Source of the DNA: Lachnospiraceae bacterium
GTDB taxonomy: Bacteria; Bacillota; Clostridia; Lachnospirales; Lachnospiraceae
Length of the DNA stretch: 64,000 bases
Assembly (NCBI GenBank): GCA_910576335.1
Contig: CAJTIU010000005.1
Span: 178,912 to 242,911, forward strand
Direction of reading: 5' to 3'
Made by a program: the position numbers and the translations under genes. How positions within the stretch are numbered: the stretch's first letter is position 1; every line of letters starts with the position of its first letter. Positions 19,533-28,500 of the stretch are shown piece after piece. The notes under the pieces are model-generated. The model was not told the DNA's origin. It was given only the letters and a program-made list of their open reading frames with translations, and ran no database searches.

Positions 19533-20180
19533 GAACCCATAAATCACAGGGTTTCCGCTTAAAAATTCCTATATTAACACAGCGGGTCTAGCCGACATAA
19601 GGGTAAAACATAATGGCGTTTTACTTCAAGTGGCGGAGCATGGTGAATTTTTAATTTTATTTTTGTCACCATAGAGGAGTATATAAATGCTTGAAGCCTC
19701 GTTAAACTAATCAGACTAAAACGGATGCTTGTAAAAGATAACGCACAATGTAGGGAAACCAAAAAAATTGATTAGATGCATATGATTATTATCATGAAAA
19801 TGGTAAGACATCTAAGTGCTATATTTTTAAATTAAATATACGAGAGGTAATAAGCAGGACAATATCTGAGTTAATTCTTTGGACGTATAATATAAAGGTT
19901 CTTAACAGATAGTATCCCCAGAGACTACCCATCCTCGGAGTAAATGACAGCCATAATGTCAAATGCTTTTAAGGTATAGTGCGTATCATTGTGTTTTAAT
20001 GGTTCAGGTGATACGTTGCTGACAGTTCTGATATTAAGAATGATGCAGTACCATGTGTAATGTAGAAATACGTTTTTCTAAAAACCTTCGGCTAAGTCAA
20101 GAGTCGTTAATCAGTGCAACTAGAATGCGGTTGTTTTTGAGCAGTGGATCCCTAATGCTGTTTGATCTTGATAAGGGGAA
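19533..20180 (+). ncRNA. Group I intron ribozyme core
   Basis: The helices can be traced. P1: exon end TTAGAT (to 19532) pairs with GTCTAG at 19586-19591, giving the classic U-G pair at the splice site. P3: GGATG (19723-19727) with CATCC (19930-19934). A P-like element AATGTAGGGAAACC is at 19747. The P5 extension is TTAGATG / CATCTAA and P6 is CTG..TTAA / TTAA.CAG. P7: CAGAGACTAC (19919-19928) with AAGGTATAGTGCG (19971-19983). P8: TGACA / TGTCA. P9: GTATCA / TGATAC. No homing endonuclease frame is inside the core. The far 3' boundary of the core is approximate. Confidence 0.85.
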
Positions 20181-20271
20181 AAAATCAATAATTGAATTTT
20201 TGTCAAAATAATCTCAAAATATAGACAAAAATATATAAGTATGGTAAAATACAAATGTATTAAATGATATG

Positions 20272-20300
20272 TTGACATTATATAGGTGATATGATATAAT
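20272..20300 (+). promoter_or_regulatory. Consensus sigma-A promoter
   Basis: A perfect -35 TTGACA and a perfect -10 TATAAT are separated by 17 bp. It points at the DUF5678-like/retropepsin gene pair and would express them independently of phage late transcription. Confidence 0.85.
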
Positions 20301-20385
20301 TTGTTATTTCTTATAATATGGAAACATTTATAAATAATAATAATATATATTATTATACACTATAATAAGTAAAGGAGGAAAGCAT

Positions 20386-20646
20386 ATGGACATTTATGGA
20401 GAAAAAGAAAGACTTGAAGATTTTAACTTTTTTCTTGAAAATTACAATGAATTATACGAAAAATATGGGCATAAGTTTGTCGTTATTAAAAACAAGAATG
20501 TTTTAGGAATATACGACTCAGAAGTAGATGCGATTAATGCTACCTCTATAACTTATCCTATAGGATCGTTTATTGTACAAGAATGCAATGGTGAAGAGTC
20601 TGGATATACTAATTATGTTTCTTCGTGGCAGTTGATAAGTATTTAG
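20386..20646 (+). CDS. DUF5678-like small protein, partner of protease
   Basis: 86 residues with ribosome site AAAGGAGGAAAGCAT. The sequence ENYNELYEKYGHKFVVIKNK followed by VLGIYDSEVDAINA and a C-terminal GSFIVQECN resembles the small DUF5678-type proteins that occur next to bacterial retropepsin-like proteases. It lies 86 bp after a consensus promoter and 17 bp before the protease start. It may be the substrate or partner of the protease; this is inferred from the pairing. Confidence 0.65.
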   Translation: MDIYGEKERLEDFNFFLENYNELYEKYGHKFVVIKNKNVLGIYDSEVDAINATSITYPIGSFIVQECNGEESGYTNYVSSWQLISI

Positions 20647-20663
20647 AATTGGCGGTGCAACTA

Positions 20664-21089
20664 ATGATAATGTCTGTATTTACTGAAAAATATAACCATA
20701 TCGAAAACAGATTGATTAATAAGGCAATTGTGGAAGCAAATAATCGTGCTTTACCGGTTATAGCGCAATGGGATACTGGAGCAACTGGAACTTGTATATC
20801 TAAAGATTTAGTAAGACAATTACAATTAAATCCAACAGGAAAAATTCAAGTTCGTACCCCTTCTGGAATTGGAATAATGAATAAATATTTAATCGATATT
20901 GTCTTAAATAATGAAGTTGTAATTAAAGATGTAATAGTTATGGATTCAGAAATTGGTAATCAAGGTATTGATATACTAATTGGAATGGATATAATTAGAT
21001 TAGGTGATTTTGCAGTATCTAATTATGATAGAAAAACTCAGTTCTCGTTTAGAATACCATCACAAGAGCATATTGAATTCAGTAAATAA
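20664..21089 (+). CDS. Retropepsin-like aspartic protease
   Basis: About 141 residues, starting at ATG 20664 after GGCGGTG. An earlier GTG/ATG-type start overlapping the previous gene is possible. The catalytic motif W-DTG-ATG is at residues 36-42. A flap-like strand region (VRTPSGIGIMNKYLIDIVL) follows, then the hydrophobic motif DILIGMDIIRLGDF. This is the single-domain retropepsin pattern, so the active enzyme would be a homodimer. It ends at a terminator. A bacterial peptidase of this type inside a phage tail gene is unexpected cargo. Confidence 0.8.
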   Translation: MIMSVFTEKYNHIENRLINKAIVEANNRALPVIAQWDTGATGTCISKDLVRQLQLNPTGKIQVRTPSGIGIMNKYLIDIVLNNEVVIKDVIVMDSEIGNQGIDILIGMDIIRLGDFAVSNYDRKTQFSFRIPSQEHIEFSK

Positions 21090-21098
21090 AAAGACATT

Positions 21099-21135
21099 GA
21101 GCAGTCAGAGTAACCACTACTCTCCTGCTCTTTTA
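21099..21135 (+). terminator. Rho-independent terminator, near-copy at 33393
   Basis: GAGCAG and AGAGTA pair with CTGCTC and TACTCT, ending in TTTT. Nearly the same 37-bp element recurs at 33393-33430. Confidence 0.85.
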
Positions 21136-21258
21136 ATATGCTTTTAATCATATAACTACATAAAACAATCACAATCGACAAAATTTTTCTATATTTATAT
21201 TCCTCATCCAAATTATATGTTATAATTTTCCAGATAACATTTATTAGGAGGAATGATA

Positions 21259-22047
21259 ATGAAGAAAAAACTAAGTACATTATTGATTGCATTATTAATG
21301 ATTACTACTCTTCCACTGCAGACATATGCAACGGAGCCATGTAATCATGAGTGGAGTGACTGGACTGTTGAGAATGAACCAACATGTAATCAAACTGGAA
21401 GTCAACGTAGGTATTGCGTAAAATGTTTGGAATCTCAATATAATAATTTGCCTATTACGGGAGAACACGAATGGGATGATTGGCAGAAGGTAAAATCACC
21501 AACTATTAAGAAAACCGGATTAAAAGAACGCGAATGTTTCGAGTGTAGCTGTACTCAGATAAAAGAGATTGCAAAGCTTAAACCATATGCGAAACTCTCA
21601 AAGAAAACAATAAAACTTAAAGTTGGACAGACCTACAAGTTAAAACCCAAATATGCAAAGGGTGACTCTGTAAAGAAGTATAAATCCAGTAAAAATAAAG
21701 TTGCTACTGTATCGAAAAAAGGAAAGATCAAAGCTAAAAGCAAAGGTACAGCAAAAATTACCGTTGTGATGAAATCCGGCAAGAAGGCTTCTTGTACAGT
21801 TAAGGTAAAAGCAAAGAAAACATTTTTTAATAATGGTAATGGAAGTTCTGGTGGAGGAAACGGTACTTCTGGTGGTAATGGAAATAATGGAAGCGGAACA
21901 AATGTCGGATCGACTGTATACTGGACTCCAAGTGGAGAAGTATATCACAGTACAAGCGGTTGTCCAACATTAAGCAGGTCTAAAACAATTTACAGTGGAA
22001 CTTTATCTGAGTGTCCGAAGTCCAGGGGATGCAAAGTATGTCATTAG
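21259..22047 (+). CDS. Secreted Ig-like (BIG2) protein with Cys motifs
   Basis: 262 residues from the second ATG (21259), 7 bp after AGGAGG. A signal peptide spans residues 1-25 (KKKLSTLLIALLMITTLPLQ, probable cut after TYA). Two C-rich motifs of the CNHEWSDW...C...C type follow (residues about 28-100). A bacterial Ig-like BIG2 domain spans about 107-188, then a Gly/Asn/Ser linker and a C-terminal Cys module SGCPTLSRSK...GCKVCH. Exported and probably cell-surface or secreted. Such a protein serves no tail function and looks like lysogenic conversion cargo. Confidence 0.75.
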   Translation: MKKKLSTLLIALLMITTLPLQTYATEPCNHEWSDWTVENEPTCNQTGSQRRYCVKCLESQYNNLPITGEHEWDDWQKVKSPTIKKTGLKERECFECSCTQIKEIAKLKPYAKLSKKTIKLKVGQTYKLKPKYAKGDSVKKYKSSKNKVATVSKKGKIKAKSKGTAKITVVMKSGKKASCTVKVKAKKTFFNNGNGSSGGGNGTSGGNGNNGSGTNVGSTVYWTPSGEVYHSTSGCPTLSRSKTIYSGTLSECPKSRGCKVCH

Positions 22048-22078
22048 TTGAAAAATTAAATGTGATTTGAAAACCATG

Positions 22079-22104
22079 CCGCACCAGTTTAATTATTGGT
22101 GCGG
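22079..22104. terminator. Bidirectional terminator between convergent genes
   Basis: CCGCACCA / TGGTGCGG hairpin with flanking A/T-rich tails. It serves the secreted-protein gene on + and the XRE gene on -. Confidence 0.7.
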
Positions 22105-22313
22105 TTGTTTATACCATTAAAAAGCAATTCTTCAACTGTAACATCAAAAAGATCTGCTACATTTATAAGGAATTCAATACTGCATTTTCTGGCTCCTGTT
22201 TCATAATTGGTAATGGACTGTCGTGTTTTGTTGAGTTTTTCGCCCAGTTGTTCCTGTGTCATATTGTTAAGCTTTCTGTAATATCTAAGATTTTCTGGAA
22301 AGTTGTGATTCAT
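22089..22313 (-). CDS. XRE-family (Cro/CI-type) transcription regulator
   Basis: 74 residues, a single HTH_3 domain: LRYYRKLNNMTQEQLGEKLN is the first half, and KTRQSITNYETGARKCS carries the recognition helix. It ends in a short tail after VTVEELLF. It converges on the secreted-protein gene and may control cargo genes in this block. The ribosome site on the minus strand is GGAGGTC before the ATG. Confidence 0.85.
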   Translation of the reverse strand: MNHNFPENLRYYRKLNNMTQEQLGEKLNKTRQSITNYETGARKCSIEFLINVADLFDVTVEELLFNGINNRTNN

Positions 22314-22410
22314 GATAAAGACCTCCGTTGCGGATGTTTATAGATTTATTTTATCATGGATCGTATGAAAAGCCAAAAGAAATTTAAAAGAAATGATGAG
22401 GTGATTTATT

Positions 22411-22998
22411 ATAAACTGGGTAAAAGAACTAATAAACAGCATTCCTGAGATTATATCATACATAGCATACGGATATGTATTTTTAGCTACATATTATTGG
22501 ATGTCTTTAAAAGATAATAGACAGGATTTCAAAGACTTAATCATCAAAAGCATTATCGTAAACTACATACTTACGGCAATATATAGTATAATCTCAAATA
22601 AATATAAAATTGAATTTACTAGTGATTATCATAAAATAGTTTGTTATTTATGTGTTAGTGCTGTTTTTGGATTAGTTATAGGGAAAGTAATACCACACAG
22701 GATTTTCAATATTATTTTAAATAAATTGCATTTAGGCAGAACTACAAATGAAAATATCTGGGATGATGTAATACGACCAAATACTTGGATACGGGTCTTT
22801 ATGAAAGATGGAAGTTCCTATTTAGGATTGTATAAATATGGAGAATTATTTAAGAGTGAACCAATTATTGTTTTAGAAACATATCAGAAATTAGATAAGG
22901 ATACTGATGTAGTTATTGATAACTCAAAGAATCTAAATGAACTGATCATGTTGAATACGAAAGATTTTGACAGGATTGAGATTACTTATAATTCATAG
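22411..22998 (+). CDS. Membrane protein, DUF6338-like, ATA/ATT start
   Basis: About 195 residues. The site GATGAGGTG is followed by ATT (22408) and ATA (22411). The first ATG at 22501 would remove the first membrane segment. Three or so membrane segments are visible (about residues 12-31, 43-60, 72-93). A cytosolic domain follows with TWIRVFMKDGSSYLGLYKYG and VVIDNSKNLNELIM, the layout of DUF6338-type proteins. Function unknown. The non-ATG start is inferred from the ribosome site and the continued open frame. Confidence 0.6.
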   Translation: MNWVKELINSIPEIISYIAYGYVFLATYYWMSLKDNRQDFKDLIIKSIIVNYILTAIYSIISNKYKIEFTSDYHKIVCYLCVSAVFGLVIGKVIPHRIFNIILNKLHLGRTTNENIWDDVIRPNTWIRVFMKDGSSYLGLYKYGELFKSEPIIVLETYQKLDKDTDVVIDNSKNLNELIMLNTKDFDRIEITYNS

Positions 22999-23103
22999 AT
23001 AATTCAGATCATAAAAAATATCAGATGTATTTGTCTGTTTTTATAGCATTTTCTTAATTGTTAGTATATAATATTTATAATATTAACATTAGGAGAAAAG
23101 TAT

Positions 23104-23763
23104 ATGAGCCTTGTCCAAGCTGTACTTACTAAAAATTTTATTCTTGTAGCTTCTGATACAAGAGCTTTAAAACCAGATGATACAATTATTGAAAATCATA
23201 ACAAAATAATAAAATTAAATAAAGAAATAATTTTTGGATGCACTGGTGGTACATTGGATAATTATAATCTTTTTTATGGTTTTTGTGATTATTCAGAAAA
23301 GAATGGCTTTAGTAAATTAAATAAAGAAATTAAAATATCATACAATGATTTTGTTAAATCTATAAGCGATAAATTTACAAAAATGAAATCTATTCATGAT
23401 GATATTAACAATACTACAAAATATACTATATTGAGTATTATATGTGGATATAACGGTTTTGATTTTGAAGCAACTTTGTTTAGTTTAACTCAAAATCCTG
23501 AAATATCTAATGGAATTTTTGTTGTTAAACGATATCATGATTTTCCATATAAGTGTATAACTGCTGGAAAAATACAACATAGGGATGAATTTGAAAAAAT
23601 AGCAAACATATATCATGATTTAAAGCTTTATGATTTTACTACAATTCGTCAATATAAAAATATTTTAACAGAAGTTTTCGATACAGGGTCAAAAACGGAT
23701 AAAGAAATTAATAACAATATAAAATTTGAAAGGATAAGATTAAAAGATGTTATCAGTAAATGA
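23104..23763 (+). CDS. Ntn-hydrolase (proteasome beta-like) protein
   Basis: 219 residues with ribosome site TAGGAGAAAAG. The N-terminus MSLVQAVLTKNFILVASDTR lines up with proteasome beta/HslV starts (T-T-x-V...D..VVLA.D.R). This puts Ser2 where the catalytic Thr1 would be. HNKIIKLNKEIIFGCTGG matches the next conserved strands (K-I..l......G.aG). It overlaps the following small gene by 17 bp. A self-processing amidase or peptidase is likely, but the nucleophile assignment is tentative. Confidence 0.65.
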   Translation: MSLVQAVLTKNFILVASDTRALKPDDTIIENHNKIIKLNKEIIFGCTGGTLDNYNLFYGFCDYSEKNGFSKLNKEIKISYNDFVKSISDKFTKMKSIHDDINNTTKYTILSIICGYNGFDFEATLFSLTQNPEISNGIFVVKRYHDFPYKCITAGKIQHRDEFEKIANIYHDLKLYDFTTIRQYKNILTEVFDTGSKTDKEINNNIKFERIRLKDVISK

Positions 23764-23932
23764 TAAAATATATTTTTATAAAAATTTGAATTTTGAAAAT
23801 AATAATGGAATATTTGTTTCAAAAGATCATTGGGATAACACTAAACAAAATTATAAGGTTTTTGCAATAAATGTACTTTCCAACAAAGAGTATTTTAAAA
23901 ATTTAAAACACTCTTTGTTGGAAAGTAGGTGA
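23747..23932 (+). CDS. Small hypothetical protein coupled to Ntn-hydrolase
   Basis: 61 residues. The ATG lies within the end of the upstream gene (17-bp overlap), so it is probably co-translated. The sequence is aromatic and basic with no recognised domain. Its last 18 codons encode both arms of a 16-bp perfect inverted repeat. Confidence 0.5.
   Translation: MLSVNDKIYFYKNLNFENNNGIFVSKDHWDNTKQNYKVFAINVLSNKEYFKNLKHSLLESR
23876..23925. repeat. 16-bp perfect inverted repeat
   Basis: Arm CTTTCCAACAAAGAGT at 23876-23891 and its exact complement at 23910-23925, with an 18-base A/T loop. It overlaps the end of the 61-residue gene. No T tract follows, so it is not an ordinary terminator. Confidence 0.85.
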
Positions 23933-23965
23933 ATTACTTACCTCAACTTTAAAGGAGATATAATT

Positions 23966-24139
23966 TTGTATAAATTTAATTGGGAGTGTCCTCCTATAAT
24001 TACTCACCATGATACCCGTTCTAAAAAAGATAAAATAAAATCGGATATTATAATGATTTTAGATCATGAAAATATGACCCCACTTAAAGAATGGTTTGAA
24101 ATATGGATTCAATTATTTAAGCACATAACACTTAAATAA
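23966..24139 (+). CDS. Short hypothetical protein, TTG start
   Basis: 57 codons: TTG at 23966, 8 bases after AAGGAG, stop at 24137-24139. The sequence starts MYKFNWECPPIITHHDTRS and ends EWFEIWIQLFKHITLK, with a Trp-rich C-terminal helix. It is close enough to the upstream pair (33 bp) to belong to the same transcript. Existence rests on the good ribosome site and the open frame. Confidence 0.45.
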   Translation: MYKFNWECPPIITHHDTRSKKDKIKSDIIMILDHENMTPLKEWFEIWIQLFKHITLK

Positions 24140-24140
24140 T

Positions 24141-24311
24141 TTATTTCCCTGGTTTCCAAGTATGACCACAGTTCGCGCAACGATTTACAGTCTTATTACT
24201 TCCTAAAAATCCAGTAAGTAATGAATATCCTCTTTGTCCTGTGGTGATTGATGTGGAGCCACATTTGAAAGTGGATATGAAAAAAGATAGGATAAACCTA
24301 CCTTTCTTCAT
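24141..24311 (-). CDS. Zinc-ribbon fragment
   Basis: About 56 residues from ATG 24311. The C-terminal half [20 protein letters not shown] then [21 protein letters not shown] matches small zinc-ribbon proteins with two Cys pairs. The first pair here has only one Cys (FKCGS instead of CxxCGS) and is preceded by an unrelated hydrophobic start. It may be a decayed or recombined copy. The larger zinc-ribbon gene at 25046 has a related C-terminal half. Confidence 0.4.
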   Translation of the reverse strand: MKKGRFILSFFISTFKCGSTSITTGQRGYSLLTGFLGSNKTVNRCANCGHTWKPGK

Positions 24312-24363
24312 ATAATCACTTCGGCGAAAATCACATGGATTCTCAAACAATTTTAAACGAATG

Positions 24364-24433
24364 GCCTACGAACAAATAACGCACGAGAATTATATGTATA
24401 AGAGTGGAAATTATAAATACGCATCTCGTAGGC
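24364..24433. repeat. 8-bp inverted repeat flanking a 54-bp spacer
   Basis: GCCTACGA at 24364-24371 and TCGTAGGC at 24426-24433. It lies upstream of the zinc-ribbon fragment in noncoding sequence. It could be a stem or a recombination scar. Confidence 0.4.
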
Positions 24434-24482
24434 TATAAGGTAAGCAAATATATTTTATACAATTCAATCATACCATAATATG

Positions 24483-24941
24483 TCATATTTGTAAAGCATT
24501 TTTCAATCTCTTTCTGATAGCTTTCAAGTCATCAGATTTGACGTTACAAATATATTTCGACAATCTGGCTTTAGACACACAACGTATATCTTCGCATTGT
24601 ATAACCGAATCAAATTGAAGTTTAGGGTAATTTGATTTTTTTAACACAAAGTGATAAGGATATTTTAATTTATTTGTTCCACGTACGTATTTAATATTTT
24701 TTGAAAGCGGAATTACAATCACATTACCACTTTCATGGTTGATGCGCTGTGTTGATACAATTACACATGGTCTTGCTGACATCTTACTTTTTTCAAATCC
24801 AATATTTTCACCAAGAAAACATGTATAAATTTGTCCTCTATTTATTTTCCAATTCAATAATTGGGCTTTATTCTGAATCGAATAATTATTTAATTTTAAT
24901 TTTTTATTAAGCCACTGTATATAGCTTTGTGCGTCTGACAT
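24483..24941 (-). CDS. PemK/MazF-like toxin-fold protein
   Basis: About 152 residues from ATG 24941 (site GGAG). A helical ~45-residue N-terminus is followed by the PemK/MazF beta-barrel: RGQIYTCFLGENIGFEKSKM, ARPCVIVSTQRIN, NVIVIPLSKNIK, then LQFDSVIQCEDIRCVSKARL and a C-terminal helix. These proteins are ribosome-independent mRNA cutters in toxin-antitoxin pairs. No antitoxin gene is adjacent. The variable-loop N-terminal extension is also seen in phage-encoded members. A second, apparently frameshifted, PemK-like gene lies at 32446. Confidence 0.75.
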   Translation of the reverse strand: MSDAQSYIQWLNKKLKLNNYSIQNKAQLLNWKINRGQIYTCFLGENIGFEKSKMSARPCVIVSTQRINHESGNVIVIPLSKNIKYVRGTNKLKYPYHFVLKKSNYPKLQFDSVIQCEDIRCVSKARLSKYICNVKSDDLKAIRKRLKNALQI

Positions 24942-25045
24942 ATTATATGCTCCATCGTTTGTAATTGTTATTATCTTAAAGAACATTTTACCATATTATT
25001 CTAATAATTAATAGACAGAACACTAATTCGATAACAAATTGTCAA

Positions 25046-25534
25046 TTACCATTTATATTTACAATTTAGACATTCAAATGTTTTACTGATATTATTGCTC
25101 AGTATTCCAAAACCTATAATTGATGCTGCCTTTTTGGTTCCTAATATTTTTCGAATGTTGGTGGAACCACAGGTTGGACATTTAGGATTAGATATTTTAA
25201 TTTTTTGATGTTCTTGGTTCCATTGTTTAATTGATTTGTCGTTATATTCAGATGGAGCTCCATTACATTCTTTAACAGCTTTAACAAAACCAATCATAGA
25301 AACATCTAATTCATTCATTAATTTAATGTTAAAATTTAATACATCTTCATTATATGAGTCATCTAATATTTTTTCTACAAAAAATGTAACATCTTTTCTA
25401 TTTCCGTTGATTATCGTATATAATCGCTTTTTTTGATTGCTTTTAATAAATTCTATAGGACAACCACAATTCACACATTTTTCAGCAAATTCAGAGACTT
25501 CTTTTTGACACTCTGGACAAATTAACAAAGCCAT
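25046..25534 (-). CDS. Double zinc-ribbon protein
   Basis: 162 residues from ATG 25534, 8 bp after GGAGG; upstream starts lack a site. The N-terminal ribbon is CPECQKEVSEFAEKCVNCGC (residues 5-24). A middle domain of about 90 residues follows. The C-terminal ribbon is CPTCGSTNIRKILG ... FECLNCKYKW. The C-terminal part resembles the fragment at 24141. Its promoter (TATACT on the minus strand) overlaps the exon 2 junction of the tape measure gene. Function unknown; probably nucleic-acid or protein binding. Confidence 0.75.
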   Translation of the reverse strand: MALLICPECQKEVSEFAEKCVNCGCPIEFIKSNQKKRLYTIINGNRKDVTFFVEKILDDSYNEDVLNFNIKLMNELDVSMIGFVKAVKECNGAPSEYNDKSIKQWNQEHQKIKISNPKCPTCGSTNIRKILGTKKAASIIGFGILSNNISKTFECLNCKYKW

Positions 25535-25589
25535 TTTCATATCCTCCGCTATATTTAGATCAAAACTGAATATAGTATACCACATAATG

Positions 25590-28500
25590 TCATTAAATGA
25601 TATAGGAAAATATCTTGATTTTATAAAAGCAATTAAAGGAATTGATAAAAAAGCGGATATCGTAAATCAAGCTGAAACATTGGCTGGAATAATCAATGAT
25701 ATTGGAAATATTGAAGATGTAGAAAAAATATTTAGTATTTCTAAAATATCAAAAGAAGTTGGAGAGGCTGCTCTAAATAGGTCTAACTTAGCAAATCAAT
25801 TAAATAATATAGTTGATGCTACTACTGGTTTAACAGAAGGAGAAAAAGTACTTTCAAAATTATCTGATGAGGGTAATAAAGCGACAAATGTATTTAAAGG
25901 GTTAGGAACTCAACTCTTATCATTAGCAAAAAATCCTTTGACTTGGGTAGCTGGGGCTACTGCTCTTGTAACTGGTATATATAATAAATGGAAAAAATAC
26001 AAGCAAGATTTAATAGATTCATCTACAGAAACAACAACCGCATGGAATGAATCCAACAATACCTTACAGGAACAAATAAACAAGTATAAAGAGCTGAAAT
26101 CACAGCTTAATTCCGGTACTCTTACTCCTACTGAGGAATATGAGACACGTCAGCAGATCCTTGATATTCAGATGCAGATATCTGACCAGTATGGAGATCA
26201 GGCTGCTAATATTGATTTAGTCAATGGAAGTCTACAGACACAATTGTCATTACTTCAACAGATTTCTTCCGAAAATGCAAAGACAGAACTAAATGAAAAT
26301 AGAAGTGAGTATAAAGATGCTTCCAAAGAAATGACAAAGGAACGCAGATATATTCTTGGTGGTACTGGCAGTGTCAATTATAAAGGCCACGATGATTTAC
26401 GCAAGGATGTTGAAGATATTGCAGAATCTTTTGAAAAAGAAGGAATTCATTTAGAAGAAACTGGTGACGGTTCTGGCATAAAAACAATCTTATTTGACGG
26501 TGATGCTTCACAGGCAGAAGAGACAATCAATGCTCTTATGAATAAGATAGAGGAACTGAAATCTAAATATACTGATGATGACAGTATTAATATTTTGGAT
26601 TCAATTTTGAATCAATCTGAAGTATCTTTAAATAATAATAAAGAGATTCTGGATAACTATCAAAATAATTATAAAACATTCCTTCGAATGGACATGTTTT
26701 CAAAAGGTACAGGGAAAGGTTCCGTTGCTGACGTATTCAACCAGTACACAGAAGCAGTTGAGAAATACAATGAAGCTTTATCAAGCGGTGATCAAAATAC
26801 AATTAATAAAGCACGTTCAGACTTCTCAGCTATCAGTGAGGATGTAGACGCTCTCCTTTCCAAGAGTGAAAACAGCAAGTTCTCAACATTATTTGATGAC
26901 ATCACTGACCAGTTAAACACAGTTGGTATCAAGTCCATGGAATTCCAGGAGGCTTTATCCGGTAATGCAAACACAAAGAACCAGTTCCATAGCCTGTCAG
27001 ACGGAATTAAGGATGCATCAGACGGTCTTAAGTTTCTAAAGCTTGATGCTGTTGATGCTATGAAGGCAATTGTAACAGCCGGAGAACAGACTGGGGAAAG
27101 TGAGTTATGGACACTTGCAGAAGCATGGGGAATCACCGCTGAATCCTCCAGGGAAGAAATACAGGAATTCATAGATGTACTGTCACAGGCAGGACTTGTC
27201 AGCAGTGAGGTGGGAACTTCCGCAGAAAGTGCATCAAAATCTTTTGAATCATTTTCTACTTCTGTACAGAAAACGGTATCCGATTATGCAACACTGAAAT
27301 CAATCATGTCAGAATCCGTTTCGGGAGCCGGGATTTCCTCCGATAATGTAGATGCATTCCGGGCAATGTTCGGAGCTGATGCTGACAAGGCACTGGAAGA
27401 AACTGTAAACGGATATCACCTCAACAGAAAAGCTCTTGGTGAGTTACAGGCACAAATGGGCGAGATGGCAAAAACGGATTACCTCTCAGCTTTAAGTGAC
27501 CAGTATACAGAACTACAGAATATAGAAGCACAGATTTCTACGTTTGAGCTTCTCGGACAGGATACATCTGGACTGGAAGCGTCAAGAAACGGGATCCTTG
27601 ATAATATCTCATCTCTGCATGAATTACAGAATCAGTATGAATCTGCTACTTCCGCATACCAACAGTGGCAGTCATCTATGTCCGGTGGTGAGGAAGGTGA
27701 CATGTATGATTCCATTTATGGGAACCTTGACGATGTAAAAGCTCTGTATGATAAAGGATTGACAGGTACAAACAAGTTCCGTGAGTTTACTGACCTTATG
27801 TCTAATGAAGATTTATCCAATGCATCCAATGAGGAAATTGTAGCTGCTTATGAAAAGGCACTTCCAAAGATTAAGAGATATTTCACCGAAGGACAGGATG
27901 GAGCACAGAATTTCCTGGAAGATGTACAGAATCTTAATTCTGAATGGGCGCACATGAATGATGATGGGTCATGGGATATTGATTTTGACGATCAGAAGGT
28001 TGCCGATAAGCTTGGTATAGATGTTGAAGCTGTGCAGGCTATTATGAAGAAATTAAGCGATTATGGTTTTGACATCAATCTTGAAAACCCTACAGCTTCC
28101 ATGAAAAAACTTAAATCAGAGGCTGAATCTGCTGAAAAGACGCTTGGTGAATTAGGTGATAATGTCAAGGTGGATTTAAACGCTGATTCATTTGAGGAAG
28201 TGGATACGCAGATTTCTTCTTTAAAAGAGTATATAGATGGAATTGAAGGTTCCGATTTAGACCTTGATGTAAAGACAGATAAACTGAATGCCGCCAATAC
28301 CATTCTTGAATATCTGATTTCACGTAAAAAGCAGCTTGGAGAAAAAGAGGGTGTTGACGTTGAGATCAATATTGATGAAAGTCAGTTACAAGCCGGATAT
28401 ACCATTCTTGGACGGTTGAGGGATAATTTACAGAATCTACATGGTGAAGTTGACGTTGACACTGTAAATGTTCAGACGGCTATAAATACATGTGTAGAAC

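Larger units (their letters stand above)
19533..25589 (+). mobile_element. ~6-kb insertion in tape measure gene: group I intron with cargo
   Basis: The tape measure frame stops at 19,532 and its continuation opens near 25,590. Between lie the ribozyme core, a consensus promoter and genes on both strands. The exon join fits best after G25589 (omega-G): exon 2 then begins TCA TTA AAT GAT in phase 0, and its first two bases can pair with GG just 5' of the P1 guide (a short P10). The layout recalls IStrons, whose group I ribozyme is followed by a transposase, but no transposase is present. A later insertion of cargo into a smaller intron is the alternative. Confidence 0.65.

Noticed and set aside
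19533..25589. Group II intron or reverse-transcriptase element
   Set aside because: No reverse transcriptase or maturase frame, and the R/S elements match group I.
19533..25589. Complete IStron or IS605-type element
   Set aside because: No TnpA or TnpB gene in the block. The resemblance is only ribozyme plus downstream genes.
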